Source: CAZKZZ01 sp964557375 | Lineage (GTDB): Bacteria > Spirochaetota > Spirochaetia > SPDA01 > CAZJBZ01 | Direction: 5' to 3' | Assembly: GCA_964557375.1 (NCBI GenBank) | Contig: CAZKZZ010000194.1 | Span: 1-5,828, forward strand | DNA: 5,828 nucleotides | Shown here: positions 1-5,717 of the stretch, in pieces | How positions within the stretch are numbered: position 1 is the first letter of the stretch | Layout: each line of letters starts with the position of its first letter | Program-made: the position numbers and the translations under genes | The notes under the pieces: model-generated | Database searches by the model: none | The model's input: the letters and a program-made list of their open reading frames with translations, nothing else | What the model was told of the DNA's origin: nothing

Positions 1-159
1 CACATTAAGGGAAAAGCTCTGGACAGATAAAAAATATCCCCTTGAACGGAAACCGCCGGTAGACCAAAAAAAGGCCGCCCCCGTGACCACTTGTCATCTG
101 AGGACAGCCTGTTACTTTCTTTTCCTGCACATTAACAACGTGCACGAAGGCCGGGAGTT
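1..159. other. Intergenic region downstream of the binding-protein gene
   Basis: I find no supportable gene here. Plus-strand frame 1 reads nine codons from the window edge to TAA at 28-30 and could be the tail of a convergent gene, but nine residues cannot be recognised. Plus-strand frame 2 stays open from base 2 to a TGA at about 250, but it would overlap the end of the binding-protein gene by roughly 90 bases and resembles nothing I know. Small dyads are present: TGCAC at 126-130 with GTGCA at 140-144, and the 8-base palindrome CGTGCACG at 139-146. Confidence 0.5.
66..90 (-). terminator. Possible weak terminator downstream of the importer operon
   Basis: Read on the minus strand, a GC-rich stretch (GGTC at 88-85, GGCC at 76-73, which can pair as a 4-bp stem with one G-U across an 8-base loop) runs straight into seven Ts (72-66). 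This is the arrangement of a Rho-independent terminator about 70 bases after the stop codon of the binding-protein gene. The stem is short, and an outward extension needs a U-U mismatch, so only the T-run and its position are persuasive. It would be the natural end of the minus-strand transcript. Confidence 0.3.
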
Positions 160-180
160 TTACATGCCGGCTTTTTCTCT
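147..180 (+). terminator. Hairpin plus T-run facing the operon end, overlapping the stop codon
   Basis: AAGGCCGG (147-154) pairs with CCGGCTTT (167-174) through a 12-base loop, giving 8 bp with one G-U. It is followed by a T-rich tract (172-180) with the order expected of a plus-strand Rho-independent terminator. The stop codon of the minus-strand binding-protein gene (162-160) lies in the loop. On the minus strand the same hairpin has a C-A mismatch and only two Ts after it, so it would terminate that transcript poorly. It probably blocks antisense transcription arriving from a gene to the left of the window. Confidence 0.4.
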
Positions 181-1278
181 GGTATCGGAGACGGTAATCT
201 CCCCTGACTTCATCTTTTCAATCCGCTCGTTTACGATGTCTTTTACTTCCTGAGGAATAACATCTTCAAAAGAGTGGAAAGGAGCTAAACCGGTGGAGTC
301 TTCTTTGATCCCATAGGTGTAGGTTTTTCCGCCTTCGAGTGTGCCGTTTACAGCACCTTCAATAACGAGATAAGTCGATTCGGTGATACCTTTTACAGCA
401 GATGTGATGACAGTATCGGGAGCTACGTAATTCTGGTCGACATCGACCCCAATTGCTGCAACACCTTCTTCTTTTGCGGCATTGATCGCACCGAGTCCGG
501 TAAGGCCCGCAATCTGGAAAATGATGTCCGCGCCCTGTTCGATCATACCGAGAGCGGCCTCTTTCCCTTTTGCCTGGTCTTCAAAGGAGTTCGTAACGAC
601 AGAAATGACTTTACAGTCCGGGTTTACGGATTTTACACCTTCGTAGAACCCAACCTCGAACCGTTCTACCGGCGGGATGTCCATACCCAATACACAACCG
701 ACCACGTTCTCGTCGTTGAACTTCGGAGAAGCGTCGGCATACTCTTTCGTCATGAGCCCGGCAACCACACCTGCAAGATATCCGGACTGCTCCTCTTTAT
801 AGAGAATTCCTACGAGATTATCAGGTGCGTTTTCAGGGTCTACACCGATATCGATTCCCGCGAAATAAGCGTCGGGATAATTGGCGGCTACCTCCGCTAT
901 TGCATCCGCCATGAGAAACCCGACTCCGAAGACCACCTTGCAGCCGTCTTCTGCGAGTCCGGAAAGGTTGGGAACATAGTCGGTCATTTGGTTGGACTGA
1001 ATAATCCGAGGCTCGACACCGAGCTCTTCTTCCGCTTTCTGCAGTCCTGCCCAGGCCCCGTCGTTAAAGGACTTGTCACCAAGACCTCCGACATCGGTAG
1101 CCATACCTACCAATACACCTTCGCCAGGTAATTCCTCTTCTTTCTGTTCCTGTTCAGCAGCTTTCTCTTCAGTCTTCTCTTCCTTTGCTGCCGCTTTTTC
1201 TTCCTGTTTCCCTCCTGCAAACACCGAGACTGTTGCAAGGAGTGTGAAAATTACTAGTACGATTACCAGTTTTTTCAT
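160..1278 (-). CDS. BMP family ABC transporter substrate-binding protein (probably nucleoside-binding)
   Basis: This is the periplasmic solute receptor of the ABC importer encoded upstream, 372 residues from the start chosen here. An upstream in-frame ATG at 1290 overlaps the Shine-Dalgarno sequence, so translation should begin at ATG 1278. Residues 1-21 are a signal peptide: Lys-Lys, a hydrophobic core, then cleavage after Val-Phe-Ala. There is no lipobox cysteine, so it should be a soluble periplasmic protein. Residues 22-53 are a Glu/Lys/Ala/Gln-rich linker, and the BMP (PnrA/Med-like) domain fills about 55-365. Family landmarks are GLGDKSFNDGAW (65-76), FGVGFLMADAI (117-127), GMDIPPVERFEVGF (198-211), GADIIFQIAGLTGLG (249-263), GVDVDQNYVAP (277-287) and STGLAPF (328-334). 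The Phe-Asn of SFND and the Asp residues of GVDVDQ lie where nucleoside-binding members contact ligand. Some spirochaetal relatives (RfuA) bind riboflavin instead, so a purine nucleoside is the favoured substrate, not a certain one. Confidence 0.93.
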   Translation of the reverse strand: MKKLVIVLVIFTLLATVSVFAGGKQEEKAAAKEEKTEEKAAEQEQKEEELPGEGVLVGMATDVGGLGDKSFNDGAWAGLQKAEEELGVEPRIIQSNQMTDYVPNLSGLAEDGCKVVFGVGFLMADAIAEVAANYPDAYFAGIDIGVDPENAPDNLVGILYKEEQSGYLAGVVAGLMTKEYADASPKFNDENVVGCVLGMDIPPVERFEVGFYEGVKSVNPDCKVISVVTNSFEDQAKGKEAALGMIEQGADIIFQIAGLTGLGAINAAKEEGVAAIGVDVDQNYVAPDTVITSAVKGITESTYLVIEGAVNGTLEGGKTYTYGIKEDSTGLAPFHSFEDVIPQEVKDIVNERIEKMKSGEITVSDTREKAGM

Positions 1279-1282
1279 ATGT

Positions 1283-1288
1283 ACCTCC
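1283..1288 (-). promoter_or_regulatory. Shine-Dalgarno site deciding the binding-protein start
   Basis: Minus-strand GGAGGT (1288-1283) lies 4 bases before ATG 1278-1276. The other in-frame ATG (1290-1288) overlaps this motif and has no purine-rich site of its own. Starting at 1278 also puts Lys-Lys directly before the hydrophobic core, as expected for a signal peptide. Confidence 0.75.
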
Positions 1289-1292
1289 ATAA

Positions 1293-1321
1293 AATATAGT
1301 AAAACATTTTTTTATCCTCAA
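1293..1321 (-). promoter_or_regulatory. Predicted promoter for the binding-protein gene
   Basis: The minus strand carries TTGAGG (1321-1316), 17 bases, then TATATT (1298-1293). These match the sigma-70 consensus at 4 of 6 and 5 of 6 positions with ideal spacing. Transcription would start around 1288-1286, leaving a leader of only about 10 bases that begins at or within the Shine-Dalgarno site. It could give the receptor a higher dose than the permeases. The region is AT-rich, so a chance match is possible. Confidence 0.42.
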
Positions 1322-1326
1322 ACTGT

Positions 1327-1349
1327 CCGCCGTTGTAACAGGCCGGCAG
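1327..1349 (-). other. Hairpin between permease 2 and the binding-protein gene
   Basis: On the minus strand CTGCCG (1349-1344) pairs with CGGCGG (1332-1327), 6 bp with one G-U, across an 11-base loop. No T-run follows directly, so it is not a standard terminator. An intercistronic stem here could protect the 3' end of the permease message or weakly attenuate transcription, both of which are known ways of setting the receptor-to-permease ratio in ABC operons. The function is inferred. Confidence 0.3.
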
Positions 1350-1367
1350 TCGAGTAACCAATCCTTA

Positions 1368-2321
1368 CTACTCTTCGCTCTCGATCATGAAATCGGTCCC
1401 GACCGCTTTCGGTGGCCTCGAGCGCCTTACCAAACCGGCAACGGCTATGACCGTTGCCACATAGGGAAAGATGACAAACACTTCCGAAGGCACGGGCAGC
1501 AGTTTGATAATCTGAAACCGTACCTGCAGTGCATCGGTTAACCCGAAAAACAGAGATGCCAGAAAAGCGCCGATCGGGTTCCATCCCCCGGAAATATTTG
1601 CCGCTAAGGCGATAAATCCACGCCCATTGGTCATCCCCTCGGTAAAAGAAACGTTGTTCTCTATAGAAAGATAAGCACCGGCAAGGCCCGAAGTCAAACC
1701 GGAAATAAAAATTGCCAAGTAGCGGATACTGTAAACCGATACACCGATCGATTCCAATGCGAGGGGATGCTCACCTGCCGCTTTGATATGCAGTCCTACT
1801 TTGGTCTTCTTCATGAGAAACCAGAAAAAGAACACCAGAAAGAACGACATAAAAATAATCGGGGTCTGTCTGAAAAAAAGCCTCCCGATTACCGGGATTT
1901 CAGAGAGGCCCGGGATAAAAAGCCTGTATTCCGCTAACGATACGGGAATGGGGTCCGATGTACCGGGGTGGCCGAAAAAGAGAATCATACAAAACTCTGC
2001 TATTCCGAAGGCGAGAATATTGAGCACAGCTCCGGAGACAACGTGGTCCAAGTGCAGGCTTACCGTAGCTACCGCATGAAGGAGGGAGAAGACCCCGCCG
2101 GAGAATACACCCACCACCAGTCCAAGCCAGGGGTTTCCCGAATAAAACGCGGTCACCGCCGCAAAAAAAGCCCCCACGATCATGATCCCTTCCATGGCGA
2201 TATTCACAATCCCGGACCGCTCACAGATGACCGCTCCTATGGCGGCGAGGGTGATAGGAGTCGAGAGCCGAATCGTGGCCATCAGAAGATCTTCGTTGAC
2301 TACGGAGAAAAATCCGCTCAT
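1368..2321 (-). CDS. ABC transporter permease 2, BMP/nucleoside type (YufQ/NupQ-like)
   Basis: This inner-membrane permease of 317 residues is the smaller of the two channel subunits of the importer. It is highly hydrophobic, with about eight to nine predicted membrane segments. ERSGIVNIAMEG (34-45) is the conserved motif after the first segment in this branch of the BPD_transp_2 (branched-chain/sugar type) family. GLHIKAAGEHPLALESIGVS (176-195) is the cytoplasmic coupling loop that contacts the ATPase, and GRGFIALAANISGGWNP (223-239) is the late family motif. Start ATG 2321 overlaps the stop of permease 1 (ATGA), with AGGAGG 7 bases upstream, so the two are likely translationally coupled. 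Length is normal for the family. The charged tail ends FMIESEE. It pairs with permease 1; the two are related but not interchangeable. Orthologues include YufQ of Bacillus subtilis and NupC of Lactococcus, which carry nucleosides. Confidence 0.93.
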   Translation of the reverse strand: MSGFFSVVNEDLLMATIRLSTPITLAAIGAVICERSGIVNIAMEGIMIVGAFFAAVTAFYSGNPWLGLVVGVFSGGVFSLLHAVATVSLHLDHVVSGAVLNILAFGIAEFCMILFFGHPGTSDPIPVSLAEYRLFIPGLSEIPVIGRLFFRQTPIIFMSFFLVFFFWFLMKKTKVGLHIKAAGEHPLALESIGVSVYSIRYLAIFISGLTSGLAGAYLSIENNVSFTEGMTNGRGFIALAANISGGWNPIGAFLASLFFGLTDALQVRFQIIKLLPVPSEVFVIFPYVATVIAVAGLVRRSRPPKAVGTDFMIESEE

Positions 2322-3568
2322 GCTGTTTCCTCCTGTTGTCTTATCCGTTTTCTCCGCCGTATTCGGTTACCGATAAAAGTATAGATGTACCGGGCAACCA
2401 CGAGAAAAAGGATAATCCCTTTTATGATCTCGACGATGGCATTCGGCGTCTGGACAGTCCTCGCCATGTACTGACCGCCCGCGTCCAATGCCCCCCAGAG
2501 AAGGGCGGTAAAAATAACGCCGATCGGATGCCCTCCGGCAAGGAGTGCGACCGAAATACCGTTCCATCCATAGTTGGCCGCCAAATTCTCGAACAGTTTG
2601 TGGTCCAGCCCCGTTACCTGGGTAAAACCTGCAAGACCGGAGAGGAACCCGGCGATGAGTAAGGCCAAAAAGATATTTTTCGATTTGGAAATGCCCTGAG
2701 CTTTTGCTGCATCGGGGTTCTGGCCTACCGCGCGTATCTCGAAACCGAGTTTTGTATAGAACAGGATGTAGTAAACGATCAGGGCGACACCGATTCCGAT
2801 AAGAATACCCACATGGACTCTGTAGTTTGCCTCGGGAAGAAATGACTTGAACCGGGGAAGCCAGTTGGATTCCAGAATGGGCCACGTAACGTAGGCGTGG
2901 GTCGAGGTGGCAGGATCTCCCCCCATCTGCCGAATAAAGATCGAAGAGGAATACCGGGCGATGTGGGCGAACATCATCGTGGTGATGACCTCATGGGCCC
3001 CGGTCCTCGTTTTCAACAATGCCGGAATGACCACCCAGGCGCTTGCAAAGAGACCGCTTAACACAAAAATCAGGAGAAGTGAAAGAAGAGGAGGTAAGCC
3101 GACGGTTATACCGAAAAAAGTGGCCGCCATTGCACCCACATAGTACTGCCCTTCAGCACCGATATTGAACAGGCCTGCTTTGAAAGCAAAGGCCACGGAA
3201 AGGCCGGTAAAAATGAGCGGAGAGGCGTTCAATACGGAGACGTTCCAGTTCCTTACAAACCCTCCGAAAAAGAGCGCCTTGTACGCTTCGATCGGATCAT
3301 AACCGGTAACGAGCATGATGATACCGCCTACGATAATGGCTATGGCGATTCCCATTACCGGGACTAACATTTTTTTGAAAAAGGCCCCCACCATCACCTG
3401 TACTTCTTCCCTGTTGGTAAGGAGGAGACGATACACGATAAACAGCACCCCGGCCCCGAGAACGAAAAGAATACCGGAGAAGTAGGATGCGAACCACAGC
3501 ACCACACCGATAGCACCGAGAATAATCACAGCGGTCAAGAACAGAGGCTTTATAATTTTTTCACTCAT
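2318..3568 (-). CDS. ABC transporter permease 1, BMP/nucleoside type (YufP/NupP-like)
   Basis: This is the larger inner-membrane permease of the importer, 416 residues. An N-terminal part with two hydrophobic segments (about 9-28 and 31-50) precedes the conserved BPD_transp_2 domain, which starts near residue 68. I recall family members commonly being about 350-370 residues, so this part looks like an extension. Landmarks are GLFNIGAEGQYYVGA (132-146), matching the Asn-Ile-X-X-Glu-Gly motif of permease 2; GFEIRAVGQNPDAAKAQGIS (275-294), the ATPase-coupling loop; and NYGWNGISVALLAGGHPIG (332-350). The C-terminus is basic (NRIRRRKRIR, 401-410), consistent with a cytoplasmic end under the positive-inside rule. 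Start ATG 3568 overlaps the ATPase stop codon (ATGA), with AAGGAG 8 bases upstream. Its own last codons (QEE) double as the Shine-Dalgarno site for permease 2. Confidence 0.93.
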   Translation of the reverse strand: MSEKIIKPLFLTAVIILGAIGVVLWFASYFSGILFVLGAGVLFIVYRLLLTNREEVQVMVGAFFKKMLVPVMGIAIAIIVGGIIMLVTGYDPIEAYKALFFGGFVRNWNVSVLNASPLIFTGLSVAFAFKAGLFNIGAEGQYYVGAMAATFFGITVGLPPLLSLLLIFVLSGLFASAWVVIPALLKTRTGAHEVITTMMFAHIARYSSSIFIRQMGGDPATSTHAYVTWPILESNWLPRFKSFLPEANYRVHVGILIGIGVALIVYYILFYTKLGFEIRAVGQNPDAAKAQGISKSKNIFLALLIAGFLSGLAGFTQVTGLDHKLFENLAANYGWNGISVALLAGGHPIGVIFTALLWGALDAGGQYMARTVQTPNAIVEIIKGIILFLVVARYIYTFIGNRIRRRKRIRQQEETA

Positions 3569-5100
3569 ACCGGCTGCTCCTTCCGGCCGCCTGTCATATA
3601 GAATCCGACCTCCTCATGGGTCGTCTCTTCGGGGACAAACTCTTTGACGATTTCTCCCTCATAGAGTACCTCGATGCGGTCGGAAAGCGAGAAGATCTCT
3701 TCGAGCTCGAGAGAAATGAGCAGAATTGCCACTTCCGCGTCCCGCATCTTTAAAATCTGCGAATGGATATATTCAATCGCCCCCACGTCCAGTCCGCGGG
3801 TCGGCTGGCTGATGAGGAGGAACTTGGGATCTCTGGAGAACTCCCGTGCCAAAATGACTTTCTGCTGGTTCCCGCCGGAAAGGTACGATGCCCGCACATC
3901 AACGGATGGTGTTCTGATATCGTACTCCTTGACCAGTTTTTCAGAATATTCGTTGATGTACCCGAGATCGAGATTGAATCCTTTGCAAAACGGTTCGCGG
4001 TCATGCTCACCTATGACAATATTTTCGGAGAGCTTCATGGAAAGGACCAGTCCGTGACGATGTCGGTCCGCGGGCACGTAGGAGAACTTACGCCTAATAC
4101 GCTGCTTGGTCGTAAGCCGGGAGATGTCCTCATTATGGAACCATATTTCTCCCTCATCGATAGTACGCAGCCCGACTAAAGCCTCTGCTAATTCCGTCTG
4201 ACCGTTGCCGTCGACACCGGCGATACCGACGATCTCTCCCGGGCTTATATCGAGGGAAAGGTTTCTCACTGCGTAAACCAGATTGTCGGCCTTAATGGAA
4301 AGATTTTTAATCTCCACGATCGGAGAGGCGGTAATCTCTTTTTTCTCTTTTTCTACAGTAAGAACGACATCACGCCCGACCATCAGATTGGCCAGTTCTT
4401 CTTTAGTTACTTCTTTCGTTATTCGCTCGCCGGCGACTTTTCCCCTTCGAAGAATATAAACCCGTTCCGAGATGGCCATCACCTCTTCGAGCTTGTGGGT
4501 GATGATGATAATCGATACTCCCCTCTTTTGCAGTTCCCTGATTACCTTGAACAGTTCTTCGACTTCCTGGGGAGTGAGTACCGCCGTAGGCTCATCGAGG
4601 ACCAGTATTTTTGCCTCGCGGTAGAGGGCCTTCAGTATTTCCACTCGCTGCTGCAGACCTACTGGTAGGTTCTCAATAAGCGTATCAGGATCAATAGCGA
4701 GATGATACCGTTCGGAAAGTTCGACCACCGACTGTCGGGCTTTTTTGGAATCTATTATCCCCATATAACCCGGTTCGGTCCCTAAGATGATGTTCTCGGT
4801 TACGGTAAGTGTCTCAACGAGCATAAAATGCTGATGAACCATGCCCAAACCTTCCGTAATGGCATCTTTCGGACTCGAGGGGGCAATCTCTTTTCCTTCC
4901 AAGTAGATTTTTCCCGAAGTAGCACCATAGAGACCGTAGAGGATATTCATCAGGGTGGATTTTCCCGCGCCGTTTTCCCCTAAAAGAGAGAGGATCTCTC
5001 CCTTTTTTAAATTTATGGAAACATCATCATTGGCTAAGACTTTTGGGAACTGCTTGGTGATGTTCCTCATTTCGAGGAAGGGCTTTACCGGTGTGTCCAC
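3565..5100 (-). CDS. ABC transporter ATP-binding protein, tandem domains, BMP/nucleoside type (YufO/NupO-like)
   Basis: This cytoplasmic ATPase of 511 residues carries two fused nucleotide-binding domains and energises the two permeases. Domain 1 has Walker A GENGAGKST (41-49), Q-loop VHQHF (88-92), the family's variant signature LPVGLQQR (145-152), Walker B ILVLDEP (165-171) and H-loop His202. Domain 2 is degenerate: Walker A reads GVDGNGQTE (295-303) without the lysine, Walker B reads FLLISQP (427-433) with Ser-Gln in place of Asp-Glu, and the H-loop position lacks His (LISLELEE, 461-468). It keeps a canonical signature LSGGNQQK (407-414). Hydrolysis should therefore occur at the site made of domain 1 Walker motifs and the domain 2 signature. 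This asymmetry is normal for the family. The start is GTG 5100 with no Shine-Dalgarno site. Met11 (5070) is an alternative, but homologues usually have a short lead before the Glu-Met-X-X-Ile-Thr-Lys motif, favouring GTG. Confidence 0.95.
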   Translation of the reverse strand: MDTPVKPFLEMRNITKQFPKVLANDDVSINLKKGEILSLLGENGAGKSTLMNILYGLYGATSGKIYLEGKEIAPSSPKDAITEGLGMVHQHFMLVETLTVTENIILGTEPGYMGIIDSKKARQSVVELSERYHLAIDPDTLIENLPVGLQQRVEILKALYREAKILVLDEPTAVLTPQEVEELFKVIRELQKRGVSIIIITHKLEEVMAISERVYILRRGKVAGERITKEVTKEELANLMVGRDVVLTVEKEKKEITASPIVEIKNLSIKADNLVYAVRNLSLDISPGEIVGIAGVDGNGQTELAEALVGLRTIDEGEIWFHNEDISRLTTKQRIRRKFSYVPADRHRHGLVLSMKLSENIVIGEHDREPFCKGFNLDLGYINEYSEKLVKEYDIRTPSVDVRASYLSGGNQQKVILAREFSRDPKFLLISQPTRGLDVGAIEYIHSQILKMRDAEVAILLISLELEEIFSLSDRIEVLYEGEIVKEFVPEETTHEEVGFYMTGGRKEQPV

Positions 5101-5109
5101 AATAAACTT

Positions 5110-5138
5110 ACAATAATTCAGCCGGCCCCCGTTGTCAA
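5110..5138 (-). promoter_or_regulatory. Predicted promoter of the importer operon
   Basis: The minus strand has TTGACA (5138-5133, perfect -35), 17 bases, then TATTGT (5115-5110, 4 of 6 to TATAAT). Transcription would begin near 5104-5102, almost at the GTG start codon (5100), which implies a leaderless or nearly leaderless message. The -35 box sits in a small palindrome, GTTG-T-CAAC (5131-5139). Confidence 0.55.
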
Positions 5139-5151
5139 CATGAAAATTCTC

Positions 5152-5179
5152 TTGACTTTTTTATATATATAGTTAGATT
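5152..5179 (+). promoter_or_regulatory. Predicted promoter of marR-MATE
   Basis: TTGACT (5152-5157, 5 of 6), 16 bases including a (TA)5 tract at 5162-5171, then TAGATT (5174-5179, 4 of 6). Transcription would start about 5186, giving a leader of roughly 33 bases before ATG 5220. The -10 box lies inside the inverted repeat proposed as the MarR operator. Its -35 box is only 13 bp from that of the opposing importer promoter. Confidence 0.5.
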
Positions 5180-5191
5180 TCTAACTGTTAG
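5171..5191. promoter_or_regulatory. Probable MarR operator (nested inverted repeats)
   Basis: AGTTAGA-TT-TCTAACT (5171-5186) is a perfect 7-bp inverted repeat. Its right arm also pairs with the next bases as CTAAC-T-GTTAG (5181-5191), giving three half-sites in 21 bp. MarR-family dimers typically bind short AT-rich palindromes of 16-20 bp next to their own genes, often with TTAG/CTAA arms. Here the repeat covers the predicted -10 box and start point of marR, so binding should block transcription. Both dyads are visible; the assignment to this MarR is inferred from position and form. Confidence 0.7.
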
Positions 5192-5219
5192 TTTTCAAAC
5201 ATTATTATTGTGTATAAAA

Positions 5220-5717
5220 ATGGCAAGAGATCAAAACAAACAATCTTCACTCAAAGATGAACATGAAGTCCCGAATGAACAATTCGAAAAAGTACAGCGG
5301 CTTATAGAGACAATACCCTTTGTCATGCACACCCTGATGCACGGGTATTCAATCCCCGAGCAGACGGGACTCAATAAAACCCAAGTCCGAACTCTGATGA
5401 TGATACATTGGCACCACTCTTCTAATATGGGATATATCAGCAGAAGACTTAATTTAGAAAAAGGGTCGTTTACTGCCATTGTTGACTCACTCCGACGGAA
5501 AAAGCTGATAGAACTGGTCCCAGTTCCCGGCGATCGCCGAAAAAAACAGGTAGTCCTTACGGACCGGGGTAGAAAAATGGTCCACTCACTTCAGAACAGT
5601 TTCGCACAACACCTCAAACGCAATCTGGCAGTACTAACGGAAAAACAGCAAACCGAGCTATTCACCGCTGCAGAGACACTCCGCAGGATCGCAGAAAAAT
5701 TAGAGGAAAAGGGATGA
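5220..5717 (+). CDS. MarR family transcriptional regulator
   Basis: A dimeric winged-helix DNA-binding protein, 165 residues from ATG 5220. An in-frame TTG at 5208 would add four residues. Neither start has a clear Shine-Dalgarno site, and ATG is chosen as the stronger codon. Residues 1-25 are a polar lead. LNKTQVRTLMMIHWH (51-65) opens the DNA-binding core, MGYISRRLNLEKGSFTAIVDSLRRKKLI (70-97) is the helix-turn-helix with the recognition helix at about 82-95, and GDRRKKQVVLTDRGR (104-118) is the wing with its typical Asp-Arg-Arg and Leu-Thr-X-X-Gly. The C-terminal helices (about 120-163) form the dimer interface. Its gene ends in an ATGA overlap with the MATE gene, so the pair is cotranscribed and probably repressed by MarR itself. 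Its ligand cannot be read from sequence. Its only tryptophan, Trp64, lies in the core, so it lacks the N-terminal Trp of urate-responsive HucR/PecS types. Confidence 0.92.
   Translation: MARDQNKQSSLKDEHEVPNEQFEKVQRLIETIPFVMHTLMHGYSIPEQTGLNKTQVRTLMMIHWHHSSNMGYISRRLNLEKGSFTAIVDSLRRKKLIELVPVPGDRRKKQVVLTDRGRKMVHSLQNSFAQHLKRNLAVLTEKQQTELFTAAETLRRIAEKLEEKG

Noticed and set aside
2..250. Open plus-strand frame entering from the left edge, about 82 codons
   Set aside because: It would overlap the 3' end of the binding-protein gene by about 90 bases in the opposite direction, its translation resembles no family I know, and it runs through the hairpin at 147-174. It is most likely chance, though the first bases could belong to a convergent gene.
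1783..2662. Several plus-strand open frames opposite the permease genes
   Set aside because: Their translations are low-complexity or basic with no family signature, and the minus-strand reading gives unmistakable permease motifs over the same bases.
3674..4179. Overlapping open frames opposite the ATPase gene
   Set aside because: They lie antisense to strongly conserved ATPase motifs, have no ribosome-binding site or recognisable domain, and are explained by the codon use of the real gene.
4180..4260. Possible inactivation of the ATPase because domain 2 lacks the Walker A lysine
   Set aside because: The degenerate second site is the normal state for tandem ATPases of the BMP and CUT2 groups. 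Domain 1 retains all catalytic motifs and the frame is intact.
5162..5171. (TA)5 tract as an origin-like or repeat element
   Set aside because: It is a short AT tract within the promoter spacer, with no iterons or DnaA boxes around it.
5101..5219. Riboswitch (purine or FMN) in the divergent region
   Set aside because: The predicted leaders are about 3 bases (importer) and 33 bases (marR), too short for a known aptamer, and no conserved core of either class is visible. Absence of an FMN element also weakly disfavours a riboflavin transporter.
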